DNA from: Quillaja saponaria
Lineage: Eukaryota > Streptophyta > Magnoliopsida > Fabales > Quillajaceae
Direction of reading: 5' to 3'
NCBI GenBank assembly: GCA_029379385.1
Contig: CM055618.1
Location: forward strand, 19,817,071-19,881,070
DNA: 64,000 bases
Shown: piece by piece, positions 11,546-24,289 of the stretch
Position numbering within the stretch: position 1 is the first letter of the stretch
Layout of the letters: every line of letters begins with the position of its first letter
The notes under the pieces: generated by a model
Databases searched by the model: none
What the model saw: only the letters and a program-made list of their open reading frames with translations
What the model was told of the DNA's origin: nothing
Translations under genes and position numbers: made by a program

Positions 11546-13446
11546 TTAACAATATCCTCCAGGTCCCCCAAAGAAAAGACCTGTAAGGGCTGTAAATTTT
11601 CCTACGTTGTAACACCTAGTGTCTGAGATAGAAGGTATCAGTTGGTTCCATTCAGGATGCATACGTACATAATTTTCATCTAGAAATTGAATGTTTCCAT
11701 GGTAAGCAGCTTTCTGGAAACCTTCCTGTGGAAAATGTCCACTTCCCATTGGAGGACTTATAGGGTAATCTAGGTTGATTACCAATCCACCCCATGCTAA
11801 AAAACTTCCAGCTGTTAACCTTGTAAATATTACCTTAGGCCAGTAGCCAACTCTCTCAAATTCACTTCCAATAGCAAGCCACCAATTGTCTGTATATCTA
11901 TCCTGTTAAAATCACCCAAAACAGAATGTTATATTATTAATGAAATCTATTAAACACTTTGTATGGAATTGGATGTGCACCCGGAATATGAGAAATTTGG
12001 CCTCCCATTGTTTTCCACCGTATACAGAAATTTTAGGTAACAATAAACCTCCGGTGAAGGTTGGATGAATCTGTACAAAACCCGGACATTGAGTATTGTA
12101 GCAACCTGAACTGCGGCCTCCATCTCTCTGTTTTTTTTGTTTTTAATAAAAGAAGAAGAAGAAGAAGAAATAATATTGTTATGAGTGAGTAACGATGTAA
12201 AACACATTTAAGAAATCAATTTTAGAACTTACTGTCCATGAAAAAACCATCCTAGTATTATTATCTTTGTACAAAGCCGGAGACACCTTGTACACAAAAA
12301 CAAAATGTAGTATGTTAGAACATTTAGCAAATATTACGAGTAATTAAAATATAATTAATAAGAGAGTTACATTCACCTAACTCGAGTACTATAAAACACT
12401 ACATAATAATTACCACCCAACCAGCTTGTACAACATTTCTTTGATCACCCTCCCCATTTTCAAGTCGTAACATAGCTTCACTATGCTCTCGTCCCTTGGG
12501 AACTTTAGGGTTTTGTACGTTGATTTGTGAATAAACTCCATTATATGTCCCACCTTTCAATAGTGTTGCTGCAAACTGAATATTGATTTGTAACAACTTC
12601 TATCATTAATTAATTGAAAGAAGAAGAAGAAGAAAACAACAACAAAATCAATACCAAAAAATCCTGTAAAATCAAAATTATTGATGAAATCACTTACATT
12701 AGTAGGTTGATTTGCCAATGAAACACTGTTTGATTGATTGTCTTGAATTGAAGATTTCATCAATAATTGACCACTAATTAATTCTTCCTTGCTAGTTCTT
12801 CTAATTGGAACTGTACCAACTGGACAGGTTTCACTCTGCTTGATCTCAAATTTTATGTCATTTGCCATCCTTGAAGCTTCACTAGTCTCCATCTTAGGAA
12901 TAAAACTTGGCCTCATCTTTTTTGGTCACATAAAAAGATGTTTAAGTAACCAAATTTAAATGGTCCTTCTAAAAAAATTAAATTAAAATAAATTATATTA
13001 CACTTTACACATTTAAATATATCGGCATAAGAATAATACCTGTATTTTATGACCTTTGAGTAATGGATTACTAAGGGCAGGTTGATTATAGATGTCAATG
13101 CAGTCAAAGATATCACCTGCTTCGTTCTGTATAAAACAATAATTAATATGTAAAAATCTTGTATTTGTTTTAATAAACACACATAATATATAAATTAAAC
13201 TATGTAACTATGCGATCAATTGATATCTAAAAAATTTATATATAATTTTGTTTCAAAATGAAAAAAAATAATAATAATATATATATATAGATTGATAAAT
13301 ACCTTGAAGCTATTCACAAATGGTTTGTTTATGATTTGAAGCTGTTGGTCCAAATCAAGGTCCTCAAAACTACTTTCTTCAACCCCATTGACAGACAAAT
13401 TCTTTGACAACGATAACAGCATTATCATAACTATTTTGAAAGCCAT
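11546..13446 (-). CDS. Neprosin-domain (former DUF239) secreted protein
   Basis: This is a member of the plant neprosin family, whose founder is a glutamic prolyl endopeptidase of pitcher-plant fluid. Seven exons (13303-13446, 13040-13126, 12698-12916, 12414-12575, 12233-12286, 11981-12127, 11546-11902) give 389 residues. A hydrophobic N-terminus (about 1-20) suggests secretion. The N-terminal activation domain has FDCIDIYNQPAL and LLKGHKIQ. The C-terminal neprosin domain has GCYNTQCPGFVQ, the tandem WW of NWWLAIG, VGYWP, MGSGHFPQEGFQKAAY and a terminal GGPGGYC. In the family one catalytic Glu lies in a GSGxFxxEG motif (present here) and the other in an EAGW-like motif; here that motif reads QAGW, so activity is doubtful. 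No promoter element stands out. Confidence 0.88.
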
Positions 13447-13637
13447 GAACTAAATTTTTCTTTTTTACTCAGCCACAAAATTATCCCTCTACTGTAAATT
13501 TAAGGAGGAAGGAGGTAAGGCTCCATAAATACCATTAAAATTTCTGTGCTTTCTCCATTAAATTTCCTTTCATAATTAATGATGATTTTAAATGTCATAT
13601 TATTTATTAAATTTAGCTCTCTCCACATAAGTTTTAT

Positions 13638-13800
13638 AATTTTTTTAAGGAGTATTGTAAGAATATTTATTAAGATACAATAAATACAAGTTTTAAAAAT
13701 TATATGTTTTAAAAAATTAATTACATTCAATAATATTAAAATTATTGTCAATGACCATAATAAATAATATAATTTTTTATTTATCACCGGTAGAAAATCC
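13638..13800 (+). mobile_element. Small AT-rich MITE, Mutator-like family
   Basis: A 163-base element has diverged terminal inverted repeats: left end aattttttaaggagt-like, right end (reverse complement) ggattttctaccggtgat. It is flanked by near-identical 9-base repeats, aagttttat (13629-13637) and aaactttat (13801-13809), with 7 of 9 matching. Its left 45 bases resemble the reverse complement of 37335-37381. It has no coding capacity. Ends are by eye. Confidence 0.45.
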
Positions 13801-13809
13801 AAACTTTAT

Positions 13810-15465
13810 TTCGAGAGCATATATTGACAATGAGATTTTGGCCTTACATATACCTAGATGTTAAAATTAAAAATATCTCTCTATTACTATTGAAATCTAC
13901 AACAATTTTGTTTGTTTGTCCAATTTCTTTTGTTCTCATCTACATGGCAAATCACCAACAAAACTTCGTCTTCTTCTTTCGGCTCTTCCTTAGTGGGGAA
14001 GAATTCATTGTCCATGGCATTCATTCAAAGGTCGACAACAACAGTGCTTCTTTAAAATATTTCCTTTTATCCGCCTAAAATATTTGGTATTGTTGGTCCA
14101 TCCCAATCATGAATGGATAACACCTCACATCTTGTTGCCACTCAATTGGGTGGATCACAAACTCAATGTCAATCATTGACGCCATTGCGTGACATAAGTA
14201 TTGAGTGGGACATTAGATCGCTGTATACCGTTGCGTAAGAAATCCGTTACAAAACAACAAAACAAAAAATTATTGAATTATGAGTTATATAATAACTTTT
14301 GTTTTTCCTTGTAAACTCTTCGTCTAATATTTATTTTTTATTCTTTACATAAAAATTTATAAATAAATATATTTATAAACAAAAAATAATATCAATTACA
14401 ATTTAATTTAATGATAATTTATATGATGAATTTAACTACCTTTGATAATTTTTATTTTAGAAAAAAAAAAAAAAACTTTCAAGAACCCTTAATAAGAGTT
14501 ATATTTTGAATTTGGACTTGTGAGCTCTTAACAAACATGAGCTGAACTTGAGCCTATCTTTGATGAGTAGAATTGAGTTTTGATAAACTTGACTCAAGCT
14601 CAGCTCGTGATCACCTGTAAATTAATAATGTGTAAATTCAAATTTAGATTCTTAATGTACAACCAAATTGTTTACTAACTAAACCAATAAACATTTCTTT
14701 AAAAAATCTTAAATTTAAAAGTCATATTGATAGAACAAATCATACATAATTATTACACATTAAACATGTAAATATTATCAATAACAACTCTCATTGTGTA
14801 GTGCAATTATATTTGATTATGTATGACTTGTAATGGCCACTACTTATTGTTTAATGATTATTAAAATTCTCCAATATGCTTTTGTGTCCCTTGAACTCTT
14901 GATCATGGGATCCTACAAATATTGCAAGATTATACTATTTTGTTTTTTAACTCATGGACTATGTGGACTGTAATACTTTTCGACTGTACAATTATTTCTA
15001 GCAAATAGAACGACGTTTTTTTTCAATCAAAACTAAATAGAAAGACGTGTTTGTCGCATGTGAATTATTTTATTTTCTAATTAAAAGACAAGATTTCAAT
15101 CTTTTATAGTCTTAATCATTAAAAAATAAAATAAAAATTTTGAGTTTTTGATCACTTCTTCACTTATATTTTAGTTGAGAAAATAGGTATATATAGAATT
15201 GAGATAATAACATTGTATTAAAAAATTTACAAGTAAGAAAATTGGTAGTTTCTTTAGACAATGAAGTTAGTGGGTTAATTAATTTCCATGAGAAAATTAA
15301 GACTAATGACTTGAAACTAACAACAATTAAGATTGGCACTTGAATCTTCTCCAACAATACGACACCGTCACTTGCAACTTGCATATCATGGATAAGATGC
15401 ACCGGAATCCACAATAGTTAATTTATTTACTAGAACCAAACTATCCTTTTGATTGGCTTAATCGC
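13810..15465. other. AT-rich spacer with decayed repeat sequence
   Basis: No supported gene. A plus-strand frame at 13824-14078 matches no family I know. Positions about 14505-14625 contain several gagctnnngctc-like words (gagctc, gagctgaac, aagctcagctcg), a pattern common in degraded plant transposon remnants, but no ends can be set. Confidence 0.35.
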
Positions 15466-16068
15466 TCACCGCAGCCAATCACTCTCTCCTCTCTGGATAG
15501 CTGTTACCGGCAATCCAATGACAGTTTGACACGCGTCAGCCGGGGCTGAAGCCGAACTCGGTATCCAATGATTCACAACCGAACAAAAACCCTGCAACTT
15601 CACCGCAAGGTTGATAACTCCATTTCCTCTGGAACCGTCTCTATCCCGTAGCCGGTAACTCAAATGCCGAACTGAACCAGCCGGTAACAGGCCAACGTCG
15701 GTTGCTGGAATCAGACACCAACCGATTTGGGCCTGGCCCACAAAAAGCCGCTTAGTGTAGAGCTGGAGATATACGGAGGAATATCTATTAGCAAAGAAAG
15801 CTGTGTCAACGGGGATACGAAATTTGTCACCCCAAGTTGGATTAATCCCTCCTTGATCATCTACCCTAGATTTGTACACGTGGCTTTGCTTATCATCGTT
15901 GTTTGGACTGTATGTATTGGGTGGTTGTCCTGGGAGCATGGTGAGTGTGATGAAGGGTCTGATTCTGCGAGAGAAGAGGGTGGAAAAGGCAGACTTCTTG
16001 AGGCCCTGAGCTGATAAGACTGTAATCTCCAAAATTAATGGCTGGTGATGATCACTTTGCTTAAACAT
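15466..16068 (-). CDS. Single-exon C2-domain protein, 200 residues
   Basis: An intronless frame starts with ATG at 16066-16068 and ends with TGA. One C2 domain covers about residues 8-140: LILEITVLSAQGLKK begins it, PFITLTM is the second strand, and GGINPTWGDKFRIPV is the characteristic INPTWxxxF segment. The tail (about 145-200) has no domain I recognise. Asp residues that bind calcium in the first loop of classic C2 domains (DPYV) are replaced (RPFI), so calcium-independent membrane or protein binding is more likely. The family includes plant BAP/SRC2-like proteins. An AT-rich TATA-like tatattta lies 30-40 bases upstream. Confidence 0.75.
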   Translation of the reverse strand: MFKQSDHHQPLILEITVLSAQGLKKSAFSTLFSRRIRPFITLTMLPGQPPNTYSPNNDDKQSHVYKSRVDDQGGINPTWGDKFRIPVDTAFFANRYSSVYLQLYTKRLFVGQAQIGWCLIPATDVGLLPAGSVRHLSYRLRDRDGSRGNGVINLAVKLQGFCSVVNHWIPSSASAPADACQTVIGLPVTAIQRGESDWLR

Positions 16069-19000
16069 GTTGATGAATTGTTACGATGACGAAATTTTGG
16101 GTTAAATATATGCATATGGTACAGAGAGATATGAGATTCTGGGGAATTTCAGGGGTTACTCACTGTGTAATTTCCTTTGTGGAATAAAATGGGTGCTGCT
16201 GGAATTTTAAACATTGGGTACCCCATCACTGACAGTGGCACATGACAACTATTATATTTCTATTAGTGCCTACTTTTTATTTATTTCTTATTAGTTTCTA
16301 CATTGACTCATTGAAGTGTAAGATGCTTTTCTTTTTTGATCCATTATTACAAATTCTGTAAAAGAAAAGAAAAAAAGACTACGTCAATGAGAATCTGTAT
16401 GGTGTTGGGTTGGCTTCACGTTAAGTTTAAAGACGTATTCGAGTAACTTAGAAGTTAGAAACCAATTCTAATGCGATGTTAAAATTATTCAATTATTATT
16501 AAAAAAAAATGTTTCATATACTTTTATGTATATATATATAATGTGAAGTTATATCATATTAGCAATATAAGAGAATTAGTATATTAATATCTCTTAGGCA
16601 TATATATAACTTTGAGAGAAACTTGAATTGGAGTATTGGAATATAATTAGAAGATCTAGAAAAAACTCAGCTCTAATATCATATTAAAGATGCATTAAAA
16701 AATTTAGAATCCAACTCTAATTATATATTAGAGCCAAACTCTCATCACAACTTATTGACATTAAAACTTTATTTATTTTTTAGTAACAACTTCATTATTT
16801 TTTAGTTTCTCATGACATTTTTTCGCTTTTTTAGTGATGATTTAATTCGAAAGAAAAAGGTTTTGTCGGAAAGCTTCTAACTTTCTCAAATTTTCCAATT
16901 TGTTTGATTTTTCAAAATTTGAAATGTTCTTTCCCTTTTACTTTTCATTTTTTCCAAAAGCTTTCGTGTAAATTGATTTTATACATAAAAAAAAAAAACA
17001 TCAATTTGTTCCTTATAATTAATATTTTTTGTTTTTTTATCTGAGCCTTGTAATCAATCTTAAAAATTGAAGACTTTGTACCTAAGTAATAATATATTAT
17101 AAAGGAGAAAGATAAAAAAGCTGATCACAGATTCACAGGATTCCCGTTGCCATTACCCAAACTGCCCGTGACTGGTTTCCATCTCTGCAACTACTCCCTT
17201 GTTGATTGTTAATGTGTAAAATGGATCCTATTTTCCACAAAATTGTCAGATCTCATACGGCGTCGTGGAAAACATGGTGTCAATTTTGTCGTATCTATTC
17301 AGTTTGTTTGTTCCCATACTGTCCAAGAATTTTCCATGCATTGCAGTTGTTTCTGACTAATTCCTTTTTAATTACGTACTGTCATTAATTCATTGTTTAT
17401 ACATAAAGTACTTCCTTCCATCCCTCGTTAAAGTGACTCAATGAGATGAAGTTTGCAGCACCTTCGTGTTATTTCATATATATATTATATTCTGACTTAC
17501 TTATATTTATCATGATTCTAATAACATGTTAATTATTTATATTAAAATTAAAAATTTATATATATGTTAATCTTCTCGACTTCTCTTACAAAAATTTGAA
17601 TCTAAATAATCAGATTTTATTTTTATTAACAAGTTCTTGATATTCGTATTTACTATATAAAAAATAATAAGTAAAAAGAATAAAAAATGGCGGGTATGAA
17701 AAGTGAAAGTTACAAATGTGCCCATAACTTTAAAGTAAAAAAGCATGTCCTATACAAAAATGCAAAACTTAAGGGATGACCATGCATTACATTTCATTAT
17801 ATATGTTAGTGATTTAGGAATTGAATATTCAAAAGATAATTTAAAGGTTTGGTTAAGAATTGTGCACATGGCGATTAGGTGTACTAGTCAGTCACTTTGT
17901 AGTACAGAAAGGTCAATAACATCTGCTCCGTCCATCCATATCTTAAGAATTACTTAAAGTGCTTGGTTCTTATCAAAAAGATTTTAAGGTGCTTACTTCA
18001 TTAGCCTTACCCAGTGGACCTTCTTCCCCATTATTAATATTTTTCCACAATTAATATTATTATAACTCATTATCAGACTGCCATGTCATCCATCATACGA
18101 TGGAATAAGTCAACAAGACATAAGGTAGCAAATACTCTTAAACCATTTTCATCTGATATGAGAGGTTAATAAAAAAGAGGATAACTACCTTATATTGTGT
18201 GGGTCTGGCTCTTCTTTAAATAAACAAGAAGAAGACAACATGATGATAAGTCTCAAATCGAATATTGTCTTTATCTGAAAAAAAAAAAAAAAAAAAAAGA
18301 AAAGTTTTTGTGGAGAGAGATAACTATGTCTAACTTTAGGTACAATAGTTCTTCTTGAGATAAAATGGTCCAAATAAGTTGATGGTGACGATAGGGTGAT
18401 GTTTTCATTTGGGCCAGTTTAAGCCCAGTAAGGAGATAGTCCAATATAGCCCAGTACAACTGATCGTGGCCCCTAAGCCCAATAATATTAAGGCTTTTAG
18501 ATTCAAAAATTTTGAATTACCGCCCGGAAACCTATATTCCGTCTTTCTAGAAATAAAATAAAATATGTATGGTCGGTGCCCAATATTCTCTTAATTTCCT
18601 AAGTTTTAGCAATTCTTTTTAATTGCCACCATTTATTACATAAAAAATTATTATTATTCTAAGAGTGATCTTAGGAATAATATTTAGCCATTTTTTCCAT
18701 TTAAATGGTGTAATTATTAGACCGTAACAAATGCATTCAAAATATAATTATATATCCATTAATATTTTTATATAATCTACTTCTTCTTTTTCCTGTTACA
18801 ATCTATATTTTTAAGCTAATGTATAAGATTTTCCCGCCATCATCCTTATATTTAGTGTTAATGTTAATTAAGGAATTACTTAACCGTGGGTTCCAAGGAA
18901 GAAAGGATCACTGATTTTTCTGTTTTTTGCTTTAAGATTCGTTGACTTTTCTTTTTCTTTTTTCTTCTGAAATTCTGGGTTCATCTTTGAAATGGTTGGT

Positions 19001-19337
19001 GAGAATTTTTGGGTACCTTCTTATTACTCATAACCATGAATTGGGCAATGTTTACCACGTTCAAGAGAATCCCTGAAATCTTTGTCCCTGTTTTGGCAAC
19101 AAGGTTCTGAAGATTTGATACTTCTATAACAATTTTTTTTTCCACTATTTTTTCATTACAGGTTTCTTGTAATTGTAATTATTGATTTGCATTACAGGTT
19201 TCTTGGGCAAAAAAGTTCGAGCCCATGGACCATGAGAACCTTCTTTGTAATATTTACACACCTCTCATTTTCCTTTTCTTGTTCGAATAGTAAGATTTTC
19301 CATTTTGGTTCCACCCCCTCTCCAAGCTTCCTTTGCC
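16069..19337. other. Long AT-rich spacer upstream of sucrose synthase
   Basis: No coding sequence is supported over about 3.3 kb. Two details stand out. A cluster of GGGCC/GCCCA words lies at 18410-18483. The E2F-like site tttcccgcc is at 18830-18838. A 20-base A-run lies at 18278-18298. Confidence 0.4.
18410..18483. promoter_or_regulatory. Cluster of site II-like GCCCA/TGGGCC words
   Basis: Within 75 bases occur tgggcc (18410-18415), two agccca words (18422-18427, 18448-18453), ggcccc and a third agccca near 18476. Such clusters mark promoters of growth-related plant genes. No gene start is near; the sucrose synthase TATA box is about 0.9 kb away, so the target is unclear. Confidence 0.35.
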
Positions 19338-19344
19338 TATAAAT
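19338..19344 (+). promoter_or_regulatory. TATA box of the sucrose synthase gene
   Basis: The word tataaat lies in gcctataaattcacc. Transcription would begin near 19370. A leader exon would end at a gtgagt donor near 19429-19434 and join the coding exon at 20020, giving the 5' leader intron usual for plant sucrose synthase genes. Confidence 0.6.
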
Positions 19345-20041
19345 TCACCACCTTGCAATGCATTTGACGCACACCTCTCTCTGAATCTCTTCAGCTCTTT
19401 GTGCTCTGTTTTCTGCTCTGAGACTTCTTGTGAGTTGTTCTCCTTTTTCATCTCTATTTGTTTTTTAATAGTTTAGTTGGTCATTAACTTTCTGTTGCTT
19501 TCAATATCGTCCGGTTTTAGTGTTTTACTATTAAGTTTCTTAGAGCTCTTACTATTCGATAGATCTGTAATTTATTGCCAAAAACTTATCATTCTTCAGA
19601 GTTTTGGGGTTTTTCATGCCATGTCTGGGGTTCATAATTTGATTTTTCGCCCTCTTTTGCTTTGGCTTTTGTGTATAAACTATATATATTATTATAAGCT
19701 ATATGTATTATTACAGTACATAAGGTTCACATATCCATGCATAGAATTTTGTTATTCTCATAACAGCTTACCTGAGGTTTTTTTTTTTTTTTTTTTAATT
19801 TTAATATCTCTGGCATGTTCTTACCAAGAAAAAGAACGAAAAAAAAAAAAAAAGATATACTTTTATAAGGTAGATGATCTTATTGATGTCACAACGTGGT
19901 AAAATTTTTTATTTTGGGTTTTTGGGGTCAAGAATGTTCGATCTAATGCTCTGTTCATTTACCTTTGTTTATATTTATATGAAAATACTTTTGTAGTCTG
20001 ACTGTTTTGTGTACTGTAGATACAGACAAAGAAAAAAAGCC

Positions 20042-23000
20042 ATGGCAGCAACTCAAGGAATTTCTGATAGTTTGTCTGAAACCCTCTTTTCTCATCCTAC
20101 AGAGACGCTCACTGTTCTCTCATGGTATTTCCCTTCTAATTAAGACACATACACGTATTGATGATTATTAGTATATTGGTTGTTTTATGTTGTTCTTATG
20201 GTTATTGCAATAATGCAATCACATACTGCTTGAAAAGGAAAAAATCTTTACTGATTGAATGGTTCACATTGTAGGGTTGGTGGCCTTGGAGATGGGATTT
20301 ACAAGAGCCATCAGCTTCTATCCAGTCCTGAGGACATCAATGGTGTAGTTGGAGATCTTATAAGAGCTACACAGGTTATTTTAATTAGTTAATCTGTTCT
20401 AAATTCTAATGTTACGTACATCTATTATTTGAATGCTTAGTCATGGTTGATGGTTTTTATTATTTCGAAATGTTTAGGAAGCAATTGTATCAACCCCAGT
20501 GGTTGCTCTTGCTCTTCGCCCAAGGCCCGGCATTTGGGGATTTCTACACTTCAATGCAGAGACTCAAGTTGTTGAGGACTGTAGCAAGGAAAAATATCTG
20601 CAGTTGAAAGAGAATCTTGCTGAAGGAAGGTATACAATGACACCTAGTTTGCACTAAAAATGAAATTACGTTGATACTTTCAATGCCTATATGTATCATT
20701 GTGTTTGCTAACATATCATTATATTGGTTTACCTATATGGATATGGAAGGTGCCCTGACAACTACATTCTTGAGTTGGATTTCCAACGGTCTGTAGCATC
20801 GCTTCCCCGGCCAACTCACTCCAAGTCCATTGGGAATGGCATGGCGTTTCTCAACCGTCACATCTGCTCAAAATTGCTCCACAACAAGGAGAGCATGCAG
20901 ACACTGGTTGAGTTTCTCCGTGTTCACCAACACAAGGGACAGGTAGTAATATTTGTTCATTCTCTTTTGCATTTCACGGAATAAATAGTAACAATTTTTT
21001 ATGTCAATTGACTATCTAAAAATTCCAATCCTGTTGTGCAGAAACTGATGCTAAGTGGCAAAATAGAGAACATAAATACTCTTCAATCTTCTCTAAGGAA
21101 GGTAGAGCAGTATCTATCTTCTCTGCCGTCTGAGACACCTTATTCTGTGTTTGATTCCATCTTGAAGGAGTTTGGCCTGGAGAAAGGGTGGGGAAATACT
21201 GCTGAGCGTGTGTTGGACACAATCCATTTGCTTTTGGAGCTGCTCGATGCTCCTGACCCTAACACATTTGAGAAATTTCTTGAGAGAATTCCCTTGGTTT
21301 TCAATGTTGTTATAATGTCTCCCCATGGTTACTTTGCGCAAGACAATGTCTTGGGTTACCCTGACACTGGTGGCCAGGTTGTTTATATATTGGACCAAGT
21401 TCGTGCTTTAGAAACCGAGATGCTTCAACGTATAAAGCTGCAGGGACTTGATATCACTCCAAGGATACTCATCATCACTCGTCTACTCCCCGATGCTGTG
21501 GGAACCACTTGCGGTCAGTGTCTTGAGAAAGTTTACGACTCAAAGCATGCTGACATCTTGAGAGTTCCCTTTAGGAACGAGAACGGCATTGTTAGAAAAT
21601 GGATTTCAAGATTTGAAGTCTGGCCTTATTTGGAGACTTTCACTGAGGTAACTAACAATATTTGATCTTATGTAACATTTTCTGGAACCATGATTTCATT
21701 GTTGAGATTAATAAAACTTTCTTGCTTGATTTAGGATGTTGCAAATGAACTTGCTCGAGAGCTGCAGGCCAAGCCTGATCTAATTATTGGCAACTACAGT
21801 GATGGAAACATTGTTGCTACTTTGTTAGCACATAAGCTTGGGGTTACTCAGGTTTGTCTCAGGAAAAGCAATTTGAATTTGTCTCTTAATTATTTTTGAG
21901 GTCTCACCAATTATTCTTCTGTTTATCTTTCTTTATCAGTGCACAATTGCTCATGCCCTTGAGAAAACCAAGTATCCAGATTCTGATGTTTACTGGAAGA
22001 AATTTGATGAAAAGTACCACTTTTCATGCCAGTTTACAGCTGATCTTATTGCCATGAACCACACTGATTTTATTATCACCAGCACCTTCCAAGAGATTGC
22101 TGGAAGGTACACACAATCACATATAACTATCTTGCTACTAATTTCATGTATTCACCTATCTCCTATTCCTTGATCAATATACAATTCCTTAACATTATTT
22201 GCTCTTTCATCTATTCAGCAAGTCCACTGTTGGTCAGTATGAGAGCCACACAAGTTTCACTCTCCCTGGACTCTACCGAGTTGTAAACGGCATTGATTGC
22301 TTTGATCCCAAGTTCAACATTGTCTCACCAGGGGCAGATATGAGTATTTACTTCCCCTACACGGAAGAGAACCGCAGATTGAATCACTTCCACTCTGAAA
22401 TTGAGGAGCTTCTTTACAGCTCAGTGGAGAATGAGGAACACATGTAATTAGTTTCCCTTTCTCTGTCTCTCTCAACTCTAATACTAAATCCTCTTTTAGT
22501 TCATTGGTTAATTGACTCTGTTATTTGAATAGATGTGTATTGAAAGACCGGAGCAAGCCTATTATATTTACAATGGCAAGGTTGGACCGTGTGAAGAACA
22601 TAACAGGACTTGTTGAGTGGTATGGTAAGAATTCAAGGCTTCGTGAATTGGTGAACCTGGTTGTAGTTGCTGGCGATAGAAGGAAGGAGTCCAAGGATTT
22701 GGAAGAGAAGGCTGAGATGAAGAAGATGTATGGACTTATTGAGACCTACAAGCTGAATGGCCAATTCAGATGGATTTCCTCTCAGATGAACCGTGTGAGG
22801 AACGGTGAACTCTACCGTTATATTGCTGACACAAAGGGAGCTTTTGTCCAGCCTGCAATCTATGAGGCTTTTGGATTGACTGTTGTTGAGTCAATGACTT
22901 GTGGATTGCCAACATTTGCTACCTGCAATGGTGGTCCTGCTGAGATCATAGTGCATGGAAAATCTGGCTTCCATATTGATCCTAGCCAAGGGGATAAGGT

Positions 23001-23457
23001 TGCTGAGCTTCTTGTGAGCTTCTTTGAGAAATGCCAAGAAGACCCAACTCACTGGGACAAGATTTCTATGGGAGGACTGAAGCGAATTCAGGAGAAGTAA
23101 GCAAATTGCATGGTACACCGTTTTTTATTTTGTTTGAAGCATAATATACTTTTGCTGAAACATGTCCTGTTTGGCATATTTGTAGGTATACATGGAAAAT
23201 TTACTCTGAGAGGCTGCTGAATCTGACTGCTGTTTATGGCTTCTGGAAAGACTTGTCAAAGGCTGAACTTCATGACAGTCGTCGCTACATTGAAATGTTT
23301 TATGCTCTCATGTATCGTCATAGGGTGAGTCTTTTTCAAACACTTCTTAATTTATTTTTTTCTTAGAAATTTATAGTACCATATAATTTGTGTTATTGAT
23401 GTTGAAAATGCGGTGTTGTTGCAGGTACAATCTGTTCCTCTTGCTGTTGATGAGTAG
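20042..23457 (+). CDS. SUS: Sucrose synthase with a divergent N-terminus
   Basis: A cytosolic GT4 glycosyltransferase that reversibly converts sucrose plus UDP to UDP-glucose and fructose. Eleven coding exons (20042-20124, 20275-20374, 20478-20629, 20750-20942, 21042-21647, 21735-21851, 21940-22106, 22219-22443, 22533-23096, 23186-23324, 23425-23457) give 792 residues, slightly below the usual 805 or so. The catalytic part is highly conserved: [42 protein letters not shown] and the retaining E-x7-E motif EAFGLTVVE (Glu about 659 and 667). The first 60 residues are unusual: the LTRxxSxRERxxxTL segment with the phosphorylated Ser is absent, and [11 protein letters not shown] replaces the usual SRxxxxGKGIL. 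All exon phases agree and no frame is broken. The isoform group cannot be told by eye. Confidence 0.95.
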
Positions 23458-24289
23458 ATGAAGGATAGAAAGCATTGGACTTGAAGACGAAGATAGTTCT
23501 TCTTATCAGTGTCTTATATTTCAGTCATTTTTTATTTGACAGTCAGTCTTAAACTCGCTATGTTTTCATTTTAAGTGATGGAGACTTGTTATAAACTACT
23601 TCATCAATGAGAAATATGCTTCTTATTAAGATCTTTTTTGCTACCCCTCTCTCTCTCTCTCTCAGTCACTCTCTTCGACTAGTAGTTACTGTCTTTGACT
23701 CTGTTTTGTCACGTGCTTCAACGTAGTGTAGTTGTTGATTGTAGATAAATTCTATCTACGCTTTTGCCATAAGCACCACAGACAAGAGGTCGACCCCTCA
23801 CGTAAATTAGCTAACAACCGTGCTGCTGTTAGGTTTTATTGTTTGGTAATGGCTGTGTAAGAAGTTAAAACAACGTTTTGTGATTAGAGAGAAAAAATAG
23901 AAGGAACATTGCCAATTCTTTTTATAAGCAAGCTTAAAATACAAAAACCTTGTAACACTAAATAGTTCATTTATGTCGCTTAATTTTACATTAGGACAAA
24001 TATCAAGTCTTTCCAATCTCTCCCCCTTTCAACATGACGTCTATTGACGAAGTTCCTACGCTTCCTCAAGTTTTCACGCTCAAGCAAGCAGCAACCATAA
24101 ATTTCATACTTCTCACTCAAACGGCACCTTCCAGAAATAATGACAAAGTAGGGACTAGTAGGCAATTATGCACAAAGTGAGCCCCTTTTCAGTAATTTTA
24201 CATCAAGTGAAGAATTAACAACGTGCCATTTCTCGATCCGCCTCCGCCGTGCCGGACAACCATTAAAACAGTGTTTTATTTAGCCATTA
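23458..24289. other. Spacer between sucrose synthase and the heat-shock factor gene
   Basis: The tail-to-tail spacer contains both 3' untranslated regions and a CT microsatellite (about 23646-23664). No gene is seen. Confidence 0.4.

Noticed and set aside
13824..14078. A small plus-strand gene of 84 residues
   Set aside because: It contains two hydrophobic stretches but matches no family I know and lies in A/T-rich spacer.
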